From: Akkermansia sp.
Lineage (GTDB): Bacteria; Verrucomicrobiota; Verrucomicrobiia; Verrucomicrobiales; Akkermansiaceae
Direction of reading: 5' to 3'
DNA length: 64,000 bases
NCBI GenBank assembly: GCA_017472085.1
Contig: JAFUQZ010000062.1
Coordinates: forward strand, 1 to 64,000
Shown here: one piece after another, positions 53,517 through 62,855 of the stretch
Layout: the number at the start of each line of letters is the position of its first letter
Numbering within the stretch: the stretch's first letter is position 1
Notes under the pieces: model-generated
Seen by the model: only the letters and a program-made list of their open reading frames with translations
Told to the model about the DNA's origin: nothing
The model's database searches: none
Program-made: the position numbers and the translations under genes

Positions 53517-55445
53517 ATGACTACTCTGTGCAAACTGAGGCTGTCGCACCTGATGGTGCTGGTGATGTCTCCTCTGCTGCGGGCAGAAGAAGACACACCG
53601 TCCCTGCTCGCTGCCGCCGGAAGTGGCGATGTTGCTATGGTGCAACAACTGCTGAGCAGAGGCGAAAATGTCAACCGTCCCGGTTTTGCGGATTATACGG
53701 CGCTGATGGAAGCCGCCTATCATGGCCGGGCAGAATGTCTCCGCGCCCTGTTGGCAGCCGGTGCTGATGCGAACAGGACGGATGCGTTTGACTGCTCTGC
53801 TCTCTCGTATGCTGCCCGGCGGGGACACGCGGATTGCGTTCGCCTGCTCTTAGCCGTACCGGGAATCGAGGTTAACAAAGGCGACAGGGATGGCGAAACT
53901 CCGTTATTCAAAGCTTGCCGGAACGGGCATACGGAATGCGCCCGCCTGTTACTGGAGATCCCGGGGATTGATATCAACTCCCGCAATCGAGAGGGGCTCT
54001 CCCCCTTTGCCGCTGCCTCTTTCTGTGCTGATACGCTGGCGCTGTTCCGCGCTTTCTCCGACAAGCTCTGCATCACAGCTGATGATTGGGAAATGTTCAG
54101 TCTGTACTGTCATGGAGATACCGCTATCAGCATCGTTTTGCTGAGCATTCTGAACCCTGCCGATATTCCTCTCGCTCAGCTGGGATGGATGCTGTACGGC
54201 GAGCACCCGGAGCCCATTCTGAAAGCACTTCTGGCCCATTCTTCATTTTGCCTGAATGAGCGAGATGCAGACGGGCAAACGCTTCTGCATTATGCAGTAA
54301 AAGACGGGAATGCAAAGGCCGTCAAACTTCTTCTGGATGCGGGAGCAGACGTGAGCTGCCTTGATGGCTTTCACTGCTATGACCCGGAGTGTCACCATCT
54401 GATTCAGCAGGCAAGAACTGCCCGTGAACAGGAAATCCTGCTGAGCAGGTTGACACCCCTGCACCGTGCGATTATGCAGCAGAATCCTTCTGCCCTGCAC
54501 GATCTGCTGCAGGCCGGAGCCGATGCCAATATGACAGATGCCGATGGCCGGACTGCGCTGCCTTTTGCTCTCGATTTCGTCAACGGAAGTAATCAGGATT
54601 GCCGGCAGAACTATATCCGCTGCGTCACCATTCTCCTCTCAGCACCCGGGGTGGATGTGAACAGGAAAAACGGCATGGGAGACACCGCACTCCACCTGGC
54701 TGTGGAGGCAGAATCCGCGGAATGCGTGCAAGCGGTTTTGTCCGTGCCCGATGTCAATCTCAACGATAAAAACAGCGATGGCGACACGGCCTTACACATC
54801 GCCGCTGAACAGGCCGACGGGCAATGTCTGCAACTTCTGTTGCCCCTATCCGGGCTCAAGGTGAACGAGCGCGATTCTCTTGGAGAAACGCCTCTGTTGC
54901 GCGCCGCTCGGAAAGGGAATGCAGCCTGTGTACAATTACTGCTGTCGGCACCGGGTATTGATATCAGTCTACCCGATGAAAACGGCCGCACACCATTAAC
55001 TGCTGCCGCAGCGCCGGGGCATCATGAATGCGTCCGTCTGCTGGCACAGGATGCGAGGGCAGACATCCTTGCCCGAAACGCACAGGGAATGACCGCGCTT
55101 CATTATGCCTGTTGCAACAAAAACGGCGCACATTGGCTTCCGTGGCTGCTCAACCGCCCCCTTGAGCCCGCTCTGCTGAATGCCCTGCTGGAAACAGCCG
55201 TCTGTTCCCAATCGTCGGAAGCAACCCAAATTCTGATGCAGCAGAAAGGGATAGATACAGACCTCGTTACCCATCTCATCCACAAAGCTGTGGAGCTTAA
55301 TGACGCAGAAGTCCTCCGGCTGCTGCTCCGTGCCCCCGGAATACAACTCCGGCTGCCGGATATCCACACCGCGCTGCAATCGGCTGCGGAGCATCAGTAT
55401 GCTGAGTGTGTGAAGGTCCTTCTGGAAGTTTCAGATGAGGAGTGA
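53517..55445 (+). CDS. Secreted ankyrin-repeat protein
   Basis: A 642-residue protein. The signal peptide (LSHLMVLVMSPLLRAEE, cleavage near residue 22) sends it to the periplasm or outside. At least twelve ankyrin units follow, many ending in the usual TALHxAxxxG pattern (for example GDTALHLAVEAESAECVQAVL and the next unit), in two blocks split by a less regular stretch at about residues 180-250. Ankyrin repeats bind proteins; exported forms occur in host-associated bacteria and as immunity or inhibitor proteins. Partner unknown. The start at 53517 is preferred over 53460, which lacks a signal-like beginning. Confidence 0.82.
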   Translation: MTTLCKLRLSHLMVLVMSPLLRAEEDTPSLLAAAGSGDVAMVQQLLSRGENVNRPGFADYTALMEAAYHGRAECLRALLAAGADANRTDAFDCSALSYAARRGHADCVRLLLAVPGIEVNKGDRDGETPLFKACRNGHTECARLLLEIPGIDINSRNREGLSPFAAASFCADTLALFRAFSDKLCITADDWEMFSLYCHGDTAISIVLLSILNPADIPLAQLGWMLYGEHPEPILKALLAHSSFCLNERDADGQTLLHYAVKDGNAKAVKLLLDAGADVSCLDGFHCYDPECHHLIQQARTAREQEILLSRLTPLHRAIMQQNPSALHDLLQAGADANMTDADGRTALPFALDFVNGSNQDCRQNYIRCVTILLSAPGVDVNRKNGMGDTALHLAVEAESAECVQAVLSVPDVNLNDKNSDGDTALHIAAEQADGQCLQLLLPLSGLKVNERDSLGETPLLRAARKGNAACVQLLLSAPGIDISLPDENGRTPLTAAAAPGHHECVRLLAQDARADILARNAQGMTALHYACCNKNGAHWLPWLLNRPLEPALLNALLETAVCSQSSEATQILMQQKGIDTDLVTHLIHKAVELNDAEVLRLLLRAPGIQLRLPDIHTALQSAAEHQYAECVKVLLEVSDEE

Positions 55446-55447
55446 CT

Positions 55448-56329
55448 TCACTTAGCACTTTTCGTAATGAGCACCACTCCTGCGGCTATCAGCAAGAGCG
55501 AGAGACACTTCTGCCAGGTAAGCATATCCAGTCCCAGCAGAATCCCCACCGCAGCGGCAATGACGGGCTGCACATAGTTATAGGCCGCAACCGTGGGAGG
55601 GTCAAGACGCCTCTGGCCCACTATCAACAACAGGTAACTGAAGAAAGAACCGCCTGCCACGACATACGAAACAGCAAAAAGCTCATGCATGCTGAACGCT
55701 GCCGACGACAGCGAGACCAGTCGCCCGCTCATCGGCAACAGTGCTATCGCTGCGGCAAACAGAAACAGCCACTTCATGACGGTCACCGGATGATACCGCC
55801 GCAACACCCCACCGAAAAAAACAAAATAGCATGCTGCTGAAAACTGGGAAATCAGGCAGAGGGTATCACCCAGCGGGTGCCCGCTGATCCCGTCTCCCGA
55901 CCCGAGTATCAGCACCAGCGCCCCGCCGGAGGCCAGCAGAAAGCCCGCCACACGAGGCAATGTCACGCGCTGGTGCAGGAACAGCGCCGCCAGAATAAAG
56001 GTCATCACCGGGGTGGAAGTGCCGATGACACAGGCATTGGATGGTGAGGTGTACTGAATGCCCAGCACATATAGAAACTGGTTGATGAGCATGCCGCAAA
56101 GCGACATCCCCAGCAGCGGCAACCAATCGTTGCGGGCAATTTTCTCCCGTGGGGTAAGCGGTGAGATAAGCCAGAAAAGCAAGGCCGCTCCGCTGACTCG
56201 GAAAAAAGCCAGCAGCAGGCCATCGACCGCCCCATTCTGCATGGCAAGCTTGCACATGGGGCTCATCAGCCCGAACAGGAGAGCCGCCCCCAGCGTGCAG
56301 ACGTGACCTTTGAGCAGATAATGGCGCAT
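55448..56329 (-). CDS. EamA/DMT-superfamily exporter
   Basis: A 293-residue protein with ten hydrophobic segments in two halves, each resembling an EamA repeat. The N half has [17 protein letters not shown] and [24 protein letters not shown] (read in two parts), and the C half has ALNPV-like [16 protein letters not shown]. These proteins export amino acids or other metabolites; substrate not predictable. The ATG at 56329 is fixed by the promoter; the GTG/ATG upstream lie before initiation. Its stop lies 3 bases from the convergent ankyrin gene stop. Confidence 0.85.
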   Translation of the reverse strand: MRHYLLKGHVCTLGAALLFGLMSPMCKLAMQNGAVDGLLLAFFRVSGAALLFWLISPLTPREKIARNDWLPLLGMSLCGMLINQFLYVLGIQYTSPSNACVIGTSTPVMTFILAALFLHQRVTLPRVAGFLLASGGALVLILGSGDGISGHPLGDTLCLISQFSAACYFVFFGGVLRRYHPVTVMKWLFLFAAAIALLPMSGRLVSLSSAAFSMHELFAVSYVVAGGSFFSYLLLIVGQRRLDPPTVAAYNYVQPVIAAAVGILLGLDMLTWQKCLSLLLIAAGVVLITKSAK

Positions 56330-56337
56330 GCACCCGC

Positions 56338-56366
56338 ATTCTACCACAGCCACCCCTTTTCTTCAA
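56338..56366 (-). promoter_or_regulatory. Predicted promoter of the EamA transporter
   Basis: On the minus strand, TTGAAG (56366-56361) and TAGAAT (56343-56338) are 17 bases apart, 8 bases before the ATG. Confidence 0.6.
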
Positions 56367-56391
56367 TGGCAAATCTGTTTCCCCACCCCGG

Positions 56392-56419
56392 TTGACGCGC
56401 CGTTTCATTGTGGTATAAT
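56392..56419 (+). promoter_or_regulatory. Predicted promoter of the acetyltransferase gene
   Basis: TTGACG (56392-56397) and consensus TATAAT (56414-56419) are 16 bases apart. The ATG follows after 7 bases. This is the strongest leaderless-type promoter in the window. Confidence 0.7.
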
Positions 56420-56426
56420 GAGGGGC

Positions 56427-56990
56427 ATGAAGAGCGAACGGGAACTGATGACTGCGGGCGAAATGTATGACCCCTTGGATTCGGAAATTGAGCGTCTCCG
56501 CAACCGCAGCCGGGATATTCTGGCGCGTTATAACGCCACTGCGCCGGAGGAGCGTGATACTCGAACCGCACTGATGAGCGAATTCCTGGGCAGACATGGA
56601 CGCAATCTGTACATCGAACCGCCTTTTCGCTGCGACTACGGATGCAACATCCGCGTGGGTGACAACTTTTATTGCAACTTTGACTGTCTCTTCCTGGATT
56701 CTGCCCCCATCACCATAGGTGACCGCGTCATGCTGGGGCCGGGAGTACACATCTACACCCCCTGCCACCCTTTGCAGAAAGAGTTGCGAGCCACCGGCAA
56801 AGAATACGCCAAACCCGTGACCATCGGCAACGATGTCTGGATAGGCGGTCGCGCCATCATCTGCCCGGGCGTAAGCATCGGAAACGGAGCCGTCATCGGA
56901 GCCGGCGCGGTCGTGACCCGGGATGTGCCGGACAACTGCGTCGTGGCAGGTAATCCCGCGCGCATCATTCGCACCATTGAGCAGGATTGA
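56427..56990 (+). CDS. maa: Maltose/galactoside O-acetyltransferase-type enzyme
   Basis: A 187-residue left-handed beta-helix acetyltransferase of the LacA/Maa group, which moves acetyl from acetyl-CoA to sugar hydroxyls. The N-terminal MAC domain ([17 protein letters not shown]) precedes hexapeptide repeats ([22 protein letters not shown] with the catalytic His in the CHP motif, then [20 protein letters not shown]). The end [10 protein letters not shown] is typical. Length fits. Followed by palindromic elements and the truncated polyvalent gene. Confidence 0.9.
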   Translation: MKSERELMTAGEMYDPLDSEIERLRNRSRDILARYNATAPEERDTRTALMSEFLGRHGRNLYIEPPFRCDYGCNIRVGDNFYCNFDCLFLDSAPITIGDRVMLGPGVHIYTPCHPLQKELRATGKEYAKPVTIGNDVWIGGRAIICPGVSIGNGAVIGAGAVVTRDVPDNCVVAGNPARIIRTIEQD

Positions 56991-57005
56991 AGCCTGTCGC
57001 CCCAC

Positions 57006-57049
57006 TCCTGCCAACGGCAGGAATTCTTCACCACAAGGCGCAAGCCCTG
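57006..57049. repeat. Hairpin elements on the left side of the polyvalent gene remnant
   Basis: A perfect hairpin TCCTGCC-AAC-GGCAGGA (57006-57022), then ATTCTTCACC, the reverse complement of the GGTGAAGAA linker found at 59641 onward. Next comes a second, imperfect hairpin (57034-57049). The stretch 57027-57060 also matches 59562-59600 closely as a direct repeat. A further palindrome with GAGCTTCG/CGAAGCTC arms lies at about 57101-57127. Confidence 0.7.
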
Positions 57050-57191
57050 TTCATCTTTTATTATAACGCCCTCAGACCTTACCCCCCATCCTGCTCTGCG
57101 GAGCTTCGGCCGGCCTCGGCGAAGCTCCAACGGAGCGGAGACGGGTCAATCCGAATTCAACCCCAACGCCAAACCCATCCTTGCCCTCCGC

Positions 57192-59699
57192 ATGCCGGAC
57201 GGCCGCAACCTCATCGTCAGCGGACGCACCTCCCATCAAATAGCCCTTGCAGACCCCACCGTCAAAGCCGTCAAAACCACCCTCATCGACTACAACTCTC
57301 TTCCCTTCGTAAATCGTAATTCGTCAATCGTAATTTCAGAAAATGACTGGGTACGCATGACCAACGCAGGCGAACACATCATCAACCGCACCGCCACCAC
57401 AGAACACTACCGCACCTACTTCACCCACAACCCCATCACCCACGCCCAGGCCATCGAGCAGGGCCTCGTCCCCATCGACCCCAAAACAGGCCGCCCCTCC
57501 GCAGCCTACACCAAAGGCCGCCAACTCGCAGAAGCAGACCTCGCCGCCAAAGAACAGGCAGAACAGCAAGCCGCCGCCAAAGCCGCAGCAGAAACCAAAG
57601 CACAGGCAGAGAAAACCCTCCCCGGCAAAACCAAGTGGGCCACACCCACCAAAAAATCCAAACCACTTAGCGATTCCGAAACCAGGCAGACCCTCATCTC
57701 CGTGGCAGGAAAAACCGTCTCCACAGACGGCATTCGCCCTGTCATCAGCCTCGTCACTATCCAGCGCAAGAAAGGCACAGAATACACTGTCGCCACAGAC
57801 GGGCGCCGCCTTACCGTCCTTTCTCGCTCCACCACCGCACCCGACACAGAGACAGCCACAGAAGAATTCTACGACACAAAAGGCGTTCAATACAAACGTG
57901 GAGACCAGCCATACCCCAACTGGCGGCAGATTATCCCCCTTGTCAGCAAACATCGTGCATCAACAACCATCGACCTCTCCCACTACAGCTTCCTCGCCAA
58001 AGGCAGCGTGAAAGGCGGCTACACCAAGCGAATAGACTCACCATTCTTCAAAGACGGACAGCGCATCTTCTTCAACATCGGCAGCCATCGCGCCGCCATC
58101 AACCCCGTATTCATGCGCGACATCTACAAACAGATGCAGCAACTCGGCAAAAAACTCGGCTTCCCCCCCACCCTCAAAGCCTATTACTTTGATAAAAAAT
58201 CCCCGCTCCTCTTCACCGCAGAGCACAACGGCAACACCTACCAGAGCGTCGTCATGACCCAGAGCGACCATGTTCTGGACGAAAACGGAAACAAAATGCG
58301 CAAAGGCGCCCACTACGTCTACAAAACCCCGGACATCACCCCCGGCGACATCATCCTCGGCGAGCAGCCCACCATCTATGGAGAAGAAACCACACAGGAC
58401 ACAGGCTCATTCTCCCTCAGAGCTAAACCCACCTACACAGTCGTCAACGACAACGTAGGCTTACAGGAACATCTGGACGATATAGTTACCCCTGTAGAAA
58501 TTAACTTCACACCTACACGAAAGAAAGGAGGTGAATGGGTCAAGGAAGCACTCGACTACTACCTGCAAGAACTTGCCGGGCAATCACTTCCCATCGGCAA
58601 TACAGGCTACACGTTGCACGTTAAAGCAACCAAGAACCGCGCAAAACTGGCTACCTATAATGCAAGTTCTCAACCCCGCTCGGAGGCATTTAAGAAGATT
58701 AAAGAAGTTATAGCTAAAGCTTATCGCATTGGTTCAGAAACATCAGAGTCCAGAGAGAAACAAAGTACAGAACGCGCTGACCGAGTAAAAAGAACCGCCA
58801 CATTTGAGAGATTTGGTTATCCAGCTATTATCAATGGCGAAACCTGTCTTATCTGGTTTACTGGTCAAACTAAGCAAGCTGATGCTAAAGATGTTCTGCT
58901 TGCTGAGACTGGAGTAACGGCTAGAAATACCACGGGAGCAACGTCCCCCCTCGCTGCATCAAGTACAGATGGTGGAGATATTGCCCCCGCTACAGAAACT
59001 CTAGGCGATGCTCTCTCAAATGTCAAGGGCAAAATTAAAGGCATGCCCGAAATTATCAAGAACCCATCGCAGCAGGAGACTTCAGTCTCCTCACCCCAAG
59101 CCGCCCCCCTTGCCACGCCGGAGCAAAGCGGAGGCGGGACATTCTCCCTGCGCCGCCGCCCCGACCGCAACACCGCCGCCCTCCTGAACGAACAAGAGAC
59201 CACCCTCCTGCGCGTAGCAAACTACATCAAGCGCGAAGCACAGCGCACCGCCCGCGTACTGGGCGCAGACACAGAGAAACTCCGCGCAGGCGTCCACTAC
59301 GCACAGGCAACCGCCATCATCACCGCGCTGGACAAATACATCTTCTCCCGCGACCTCATCACCCGCAACAGCGCAGAATACCGCCGCCTCCGCGCCCTGC
59401 GCAACTACGCAGAACAATACATCACCATCGCAGGAAAAGGCAAACTCCCCACCCGCCGCGCCACCAAAGACGGCCACATCACCATCAAAGCCGCCATCCG
59501 CGAACTCCTCGAAACACAACTCCCCGCATCGTGTAACGCGCGTTCTTCGACCAAATGCCGTTTCACCACAGGGTGCAAGTCCTGTTCATCTTTCATCAAA
59601 AACTCGCTATCGCTCGCGGTGAAGAACGCCCTGACGGGCGTGGTGAAGAATCGGCTCATGCCGATGGTGAAGAAAAGTGCCCCATGGGCACTTGGGTGA
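57192..59699 (+). pseudogene. Truncated phage-type polyvalent protein gene
   Basis: An open frame of up to 835 codons that looks like the inside of a giant phage or mobile-element polyvalent protein. The frame is open upstream of the first ATG without a start, and at the 3' end it reads through the hairpin array, giving a nonsense tail from about residue 785. The region at 180-290 has YPNWRQIIP, reminiscent of sliding-clamp proteins. FSLR boxes at about 390 and 653 resemble the junctions between domains of polyvalent proteins. A basic Ala/Lys/Gln-rich linker lies near 110-155. Most of it is very C-rich in third positions, but about 58440-59000 is AT-richer, so it is mosaic. Function is probably lost. 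Confidence 0.55.
57308..57335 (+). repeat. Four tandem 7-base units
   Basis: CGTAAAT, CGTAATT, CGTCAAT, CGTAATT, in an AT-rich patch unlike the flanking C-rich sequence. The insertion keeps the frame open. Confidence 0.75.
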
Positions 59700-59750
59700 A
59701 GAACTCAGCGCGCGGCGCTGAGTGGAGAAAAAAGTGAGCACCAATGGTGC
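59627..59750. repeat. Array of five perfect hairpins with unrelated stems and a constant linker
   Basis: Hairpins: CGCCC/GGGCG (59627-59640), TCGGC/GCCGA (59651-59664), AAGTGCCC/GGGCACTT (59675-59693), CTCAGCGC/GCGCTGAG (59704-59722) and GCACC/GGTGC (59738-59750), each with a loop of 3-4 bases. Between the first four the linker is TGGTGAAGAA or a one-base variant. GGTGAAGAA also precedes the first. The last linker is degenerate. The stop codon of the convergent HAD gene lies in the fourth hairpin. Confidence 0.85.
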
Positions 59751-60535
59751 AGCACCTGCATTACGCCCGGTTCTGTGGAGATGTATCCACCATTCGCTCG
59801 AATCCACGCCTGCACCTCCGGGTGGGCATCTGCCGGGGCTGCACAAAATGCACCGGGGAAACGCGAAAAGGCGTCTATATCGTTGTGTCCGTCGCCCATG
59901 ATGAGGAGGCAATCGTTCGAGATTTGCCATTCTTCTGCCACGTGCGCGAGGGCAGAACCTTTGTGAAAGCGAGAGTCTGCCAGCCGCATGTAGCGCCCAG
60001 CCCGTTGCATGGAGACATCCGGGTGCTGCGTCATGAGCGGTTGCAGCAACGCGGCAAGGTCATCCATCGTGGCTCCGTCTGCGGCTTCCACGGAGAGGGG
60101 ATCGGTCGGTGCAATAATCCACTCCAGATGCGGTGCGATACGGCGAATCTTGTCCAGCTCCGCATGCAGAAGAGGCTGCATTTTTTGTTGCAGGTGAGCA
60201 GCAGCTCTGTTGGCGGCTTCGTTATGCGAGACGTGCGGCTGTAGCTCGCCCTCCGCATCCGCAAGGTAGACAAAGCGCTCACAGGTGCAGATAAAATCCG
60301 GCAAAAAGGGCGCTATCGATGCCAAATCGTCGAAAAGATAAGCCATGGTGCGTCCCGTGTTGATACCCCAGCGCACCCCTTGTGTGCGCCATTGCAGCAT
60401 CAGCTCAAAAAAAGCCGGAGGAATGGGAGGTGCGGCATCACCCTGCCAGAGTGTGCCGTCAAAATCAAGTGAGATGAGCCAACGGCAAGTCACATGCTGA
60501 GGCAAGGCATGCCCCACCGGAAGGAAGCTGTCCAT
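59705..60535 (-). CDS. HAD-superfamily sugar-phosphatase-like hydrolase
   Basis: A 276-residue protein. Motif I is DFDGTLWQG (nucleophile Asp about residue 25), with the cap region following, and motif IV is GDGHNDIDAF (about 220-229), the Cof/sucrose-phosphatase type arrangement. Substrate unknown. The last residues (LFSPLSAAR) are encoded by the hairpin array, so the natural C terminus may have been replaced. It follows the OmpA-domain gene by 6 bases and is probably co-transcribed with it. Confidence 0.8.
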   Translation of the reverse strand: MDSFLPVGHALPQHVTCRWLISLDFDGTLWQGDAAPPIPPAFFELMLQWRTQGVRWGINTGRTMAYLFDDLASIAPFLPDFICTCERFVYLADAEGELQPHVSHNEAANRAAAHLQQKMQPLLHAELDKIRRIAPHLEWIIAPTDPLSVEAADGATMDDLAALLQPLMTQHPDVSMQRAGRYMRLADSRFHKGSALAHVAEEWQISNDCLLIMGDGHNDIDAFSRFPGAFCAAPADAHPEVQAWIRANGGYISTEPGVMQVLHHWCSLFSPLSAAR

Positions 60536-60541
60536 GTTGCT

Positions 60542-61744
60542 TTACTTTTTGACGGGTGCTTTATCCGGCTTGGCCTTGAGTCCCGTGGTGATGGACTTGC
60601 TGAGGGGTACTTTTACGCCCTTGGTGAGCTGCGCACGCACGGCGGTCTTCATGTCCACCTTGAAGGTACTGGGCATAGAGCCCTCCGGGATTTTATCACC
60701 TTTTTTCCTCATGTGGATTTCCACGCGACGGTTGAGGTTCTGCTGTTCCTTGGGAAGCCTGGTATCTGCCAGGGGGGCGCTGCAGCCGCAGGAGCGGATG
60801 TAGACGTTTGTCACCGGCACGTTGTTACCGGAGAGCCATTCGCGCACAGCAGCCGCGCGCTGCATGCCCAGCAGGGCGTTGTAATCATCGCCGCCCACGC
60901 TATCCGTGTGACCTTCAATCAGGAATACCGTTTCCGGGTTCTTCTGGATGAGAGCCGCCAGCTGCAGCATGGTGATGCGCGCCGAATTCTTGAGCTGGCT
61001 CTCGTTGAATCCGAACAGCACGTCTGCACCCAGTCGAGCAACGCCGGACTTGGCGCTCAGATTGCCCTCTCCCAGCAAATCAGCCAAGCTACGGGTGTCG
61101 GCCGGCAGGTCTCCATGTCCCAGTTTGGCGGCAGACTCTCGCAGGTCTTTTTCCATGAGCGAGGAGGCCTCATCCACGGTTTCGGGCTGGGCTTCTACCG
61201 CAGCGACAACTTCGTTACTGTTCACAGGTGCGGGCTCGGGGATATCCAGCGCCTCACGAGGCACGGATTCCATTTGCAATGTACCCACATCCAGCTGAGC
61301 CGGCGGAATGTCGCTGATGGAGGGTGCGGATTCCTGCGTATAGACGGGCTCGGGCAAGGCAATCTCCGTTTTACCGGGGGCCATGACCAGTTCCTCCATC
61401 TCGGCGTCCAGGATGTCAATTTCCTGGGGTTCATGGGCAATTTCCTCCATTTCCTCGGGGGGAGGCGGCGGTTCTTCCGTCTTGGCCTCTTCCAGTTCTT
61501 CCTCCGGCTGTTGCTTTACAACAACGCGAATTTCCTCATCCTGCACTTTCTGCGGGATTTCAAAAAGTTGGCGGAAGTTGAATTCGATGACGGAGGGAGC
61601 CCACAGGAACACGACGATATGCAATACAGCCGCAGCACAGGCCGCTCCCAGAGCGATGGGCAACATGTCGCGCTGCTTGGTCAGCTCGTAGCCTTCGCGG
61701 CGACGATTACCAACTCTGCGGGTTCTGGATGAAGATGATGACAT
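60542..61744 (-). CDS. Membrane-anchored OmpA-domain protein
   Basis: A 400-residue protein. A basic N terminus (SRTRRVGNRRREGYEL) leads to one membrane helix (PIALGAACAAAVLHIVVFLWAP). Next comes a long Glu/Pro-rich TonB-like stretch (EEPPPPPEEMEEI), then an OmpA-type peptidoglycan-binding domain (about residues 240-360; FLIEGHTDSVGGDDYNALLGMQRA, QNLNRRVEI). The protein therefore spans from inner membrane to cell wall. A basic tail KKGDKI...KAPVKK follows. Start 61744 is chosen; a longer reading extends into the upstream gene. Confidence 0.82.
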   Translation of the reverse strand: MSSSSSRTRRVGNRRREGYELTKQRDMLPIALGAACAAAVLHIVVFLWAPSVIEFNFRQLFEIPQKVQDEEIRVVVKQQPEEELEEAKTEEPPPPPEEMEEIAHEPQEIDILDAEMEELVMAPGKTEIALPEPVYTQESAPSISDIPPAQLDVGTLQMESVPREALDIPEPAPVNSNEVVAAVEAQPETVDEASSLMEKDLRESAAKLGHGDLPADTRSLADLLGEGNLSAKSGVARLGADVLFGFNESQLKNSARITMLQLAALIQKNPETVFLIEGHTDSVGGDDYNALLGMQRAAAVREWLSGNNVPVTNVYIRSCGCSAPLADTRLPKEQQNLNRRVEIHMRKKGDKIPEGSMPSTFKVDMKTAVRAQLTKGVKVPLSKSITTGLKAKPDKAPVKK

Positions 61745-61757
61745 GAGCGAAAATAAC

Positions 61758-62843
61758 TTATAGGTGTAAATCCGATGAGGGGACGGGGCGAGCGGGATCC
61801 GCAATGCGAGGGGACAGGATGGCTTCTGCCACAGGTCCGTCAAGCCAGTGCACGAGTGATGTCATGGCGGTATCCTCGTCAAAAAGACGTTTTACATCCG
61901 GCAGGACATCCCGTTGCCGTGAAGAAAGAGCAGGCAAAGAAGCCTCATTCAGAATAGCCCACACTTCACGTCTGTCGCTGCGTAAGCGGTGGTAGATGGT
62001 AAGAGTGTCTGCCAGGGTACACACGGGGTTATCCAGAGTCAGATGGATGACCAGCACGGGCACGTTTCTGTCGATGAATGAAGCCTGCTCCACGGGGGCT
62101 ACATCGAAACACTCCATGCCCGCGGTGCGCTCCATGCGCAGATCCATCAGTTCCAGAATAACCGGGGTAAACAGGGAGTCCGGCAACATCCGCCTGACTG
62201 ACTGTCGGAGTGATGCATAGGCATCAATCACAGCAAGCCCCTGTATGCGCTTATCCTGTGCGGCAGCCTGTAACATCAGACCGGCTCCGTATCCCTGCCC
62301 GACGGCAACAATGACCGGATGACTGCGCTCACACCGCTTCGCCAATGCATCAATCAACAGGGGGACATCCTGACTTTCCCTGAGTCCATGAGTGCAGTAT
62401 GCCCGTCGGTTTTCCTGTCCTCGTGGGTCCCAGAGCACACAGCGAAGTCCGGCTGCGGTGAAAGTTTCTGCCAACGGAAGAGCCGAGCGAATACCGTGAT
62501 CCCAGTCCACGCAGACGAGAACATAGTCAATCACCTCCAGCTTTTCCACAGGATTGGCAGACAAATCGCTCATGACGGTGAGCTGCCGGGAGGACTCCTC
62601 CCCTTCCTTGGTCACCAGAACGGCCTGCATGTCTCCGCCATCCCAGCCCCTGAAGGTGAAAGGCTCCAGGTGAAGGCCAAGCACTTTCTTGGGGAGATTG
62701 GAATATCCTGTGTAGGCCTGATTCATGGGCACCAGAATGGGCTGCACCTGCCCATCGATATAAAACCACGCACGCACCGCCCCCGCTCCTGCAAGCAGCA
62801 GAAGCAGCAGGACCAACAGATGTCTGAAACGGTGCTTTCTCAT
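61758..62843 (-). CDS. Alpha/beta-hydrolase-like protein lacking the nucleophile
   Basis: A 361-residue protein with an N-terminal signal or anchor (HLLVLLLLLLAGAGAVRAWFY). The body follows the alpha/beta hydrolase plan: a VDWDHGIRSALPLAETFTAAG helix, LWDPRGQ, then the nucleophile elbow region VIVAVGQGYGAG, and NVPVLVIHLTLDNPV near the acid position. At the elbow the expected G-x-S-x-G reads G-Q-G-Y-G, so the catalytic Ser is absent. It may be a binding protein rather than an enzyme. Own promoter upstream, followed by the OmpA-domain gene 13 bases on. Confidence 0.6.
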   Translation of the reverse strand: MRKHRFRHLLVLLLLLLAGAGAVRAWFYIDGQVQPILVPMNQAYTGYSNLPKKVLGLHLEPFTFRGWDGGDMQAVLVTKEGEESSRQLTVMSDLSANPVEKLEVIDYVLVCVDWDHGIRSALPLAETFTAAGLRCVLWDPRGQENRRAYCTHGLRESQDVPLLIDALAKRCERSHPVIVAVGQGYGAGLMLQAAAQDKRIQGLAVIDAYASLRQSVRRMLPDSLFTPVILELMDLRMERTAGMECFDVAPVEQASFIDRNVPVLVIHLTLDNPVCTLADTLTIYHRLRSDRREVWAILNEASLPALSSRQRDVLPDVKRLFDEDTAMTSLVHWLDGPVAEAILSPRIADPARPVPSSDLHL

Positions 62844-62855
62844 CGTCGCTTCGCC

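Noticed and set aside
59627-59750. Hairpin array as CRISPR or as a simple terminator
   Set aside because: The constant part is only a 9-11-base linker, the variable part is always self-complementary, and no T-runs follow the stems.
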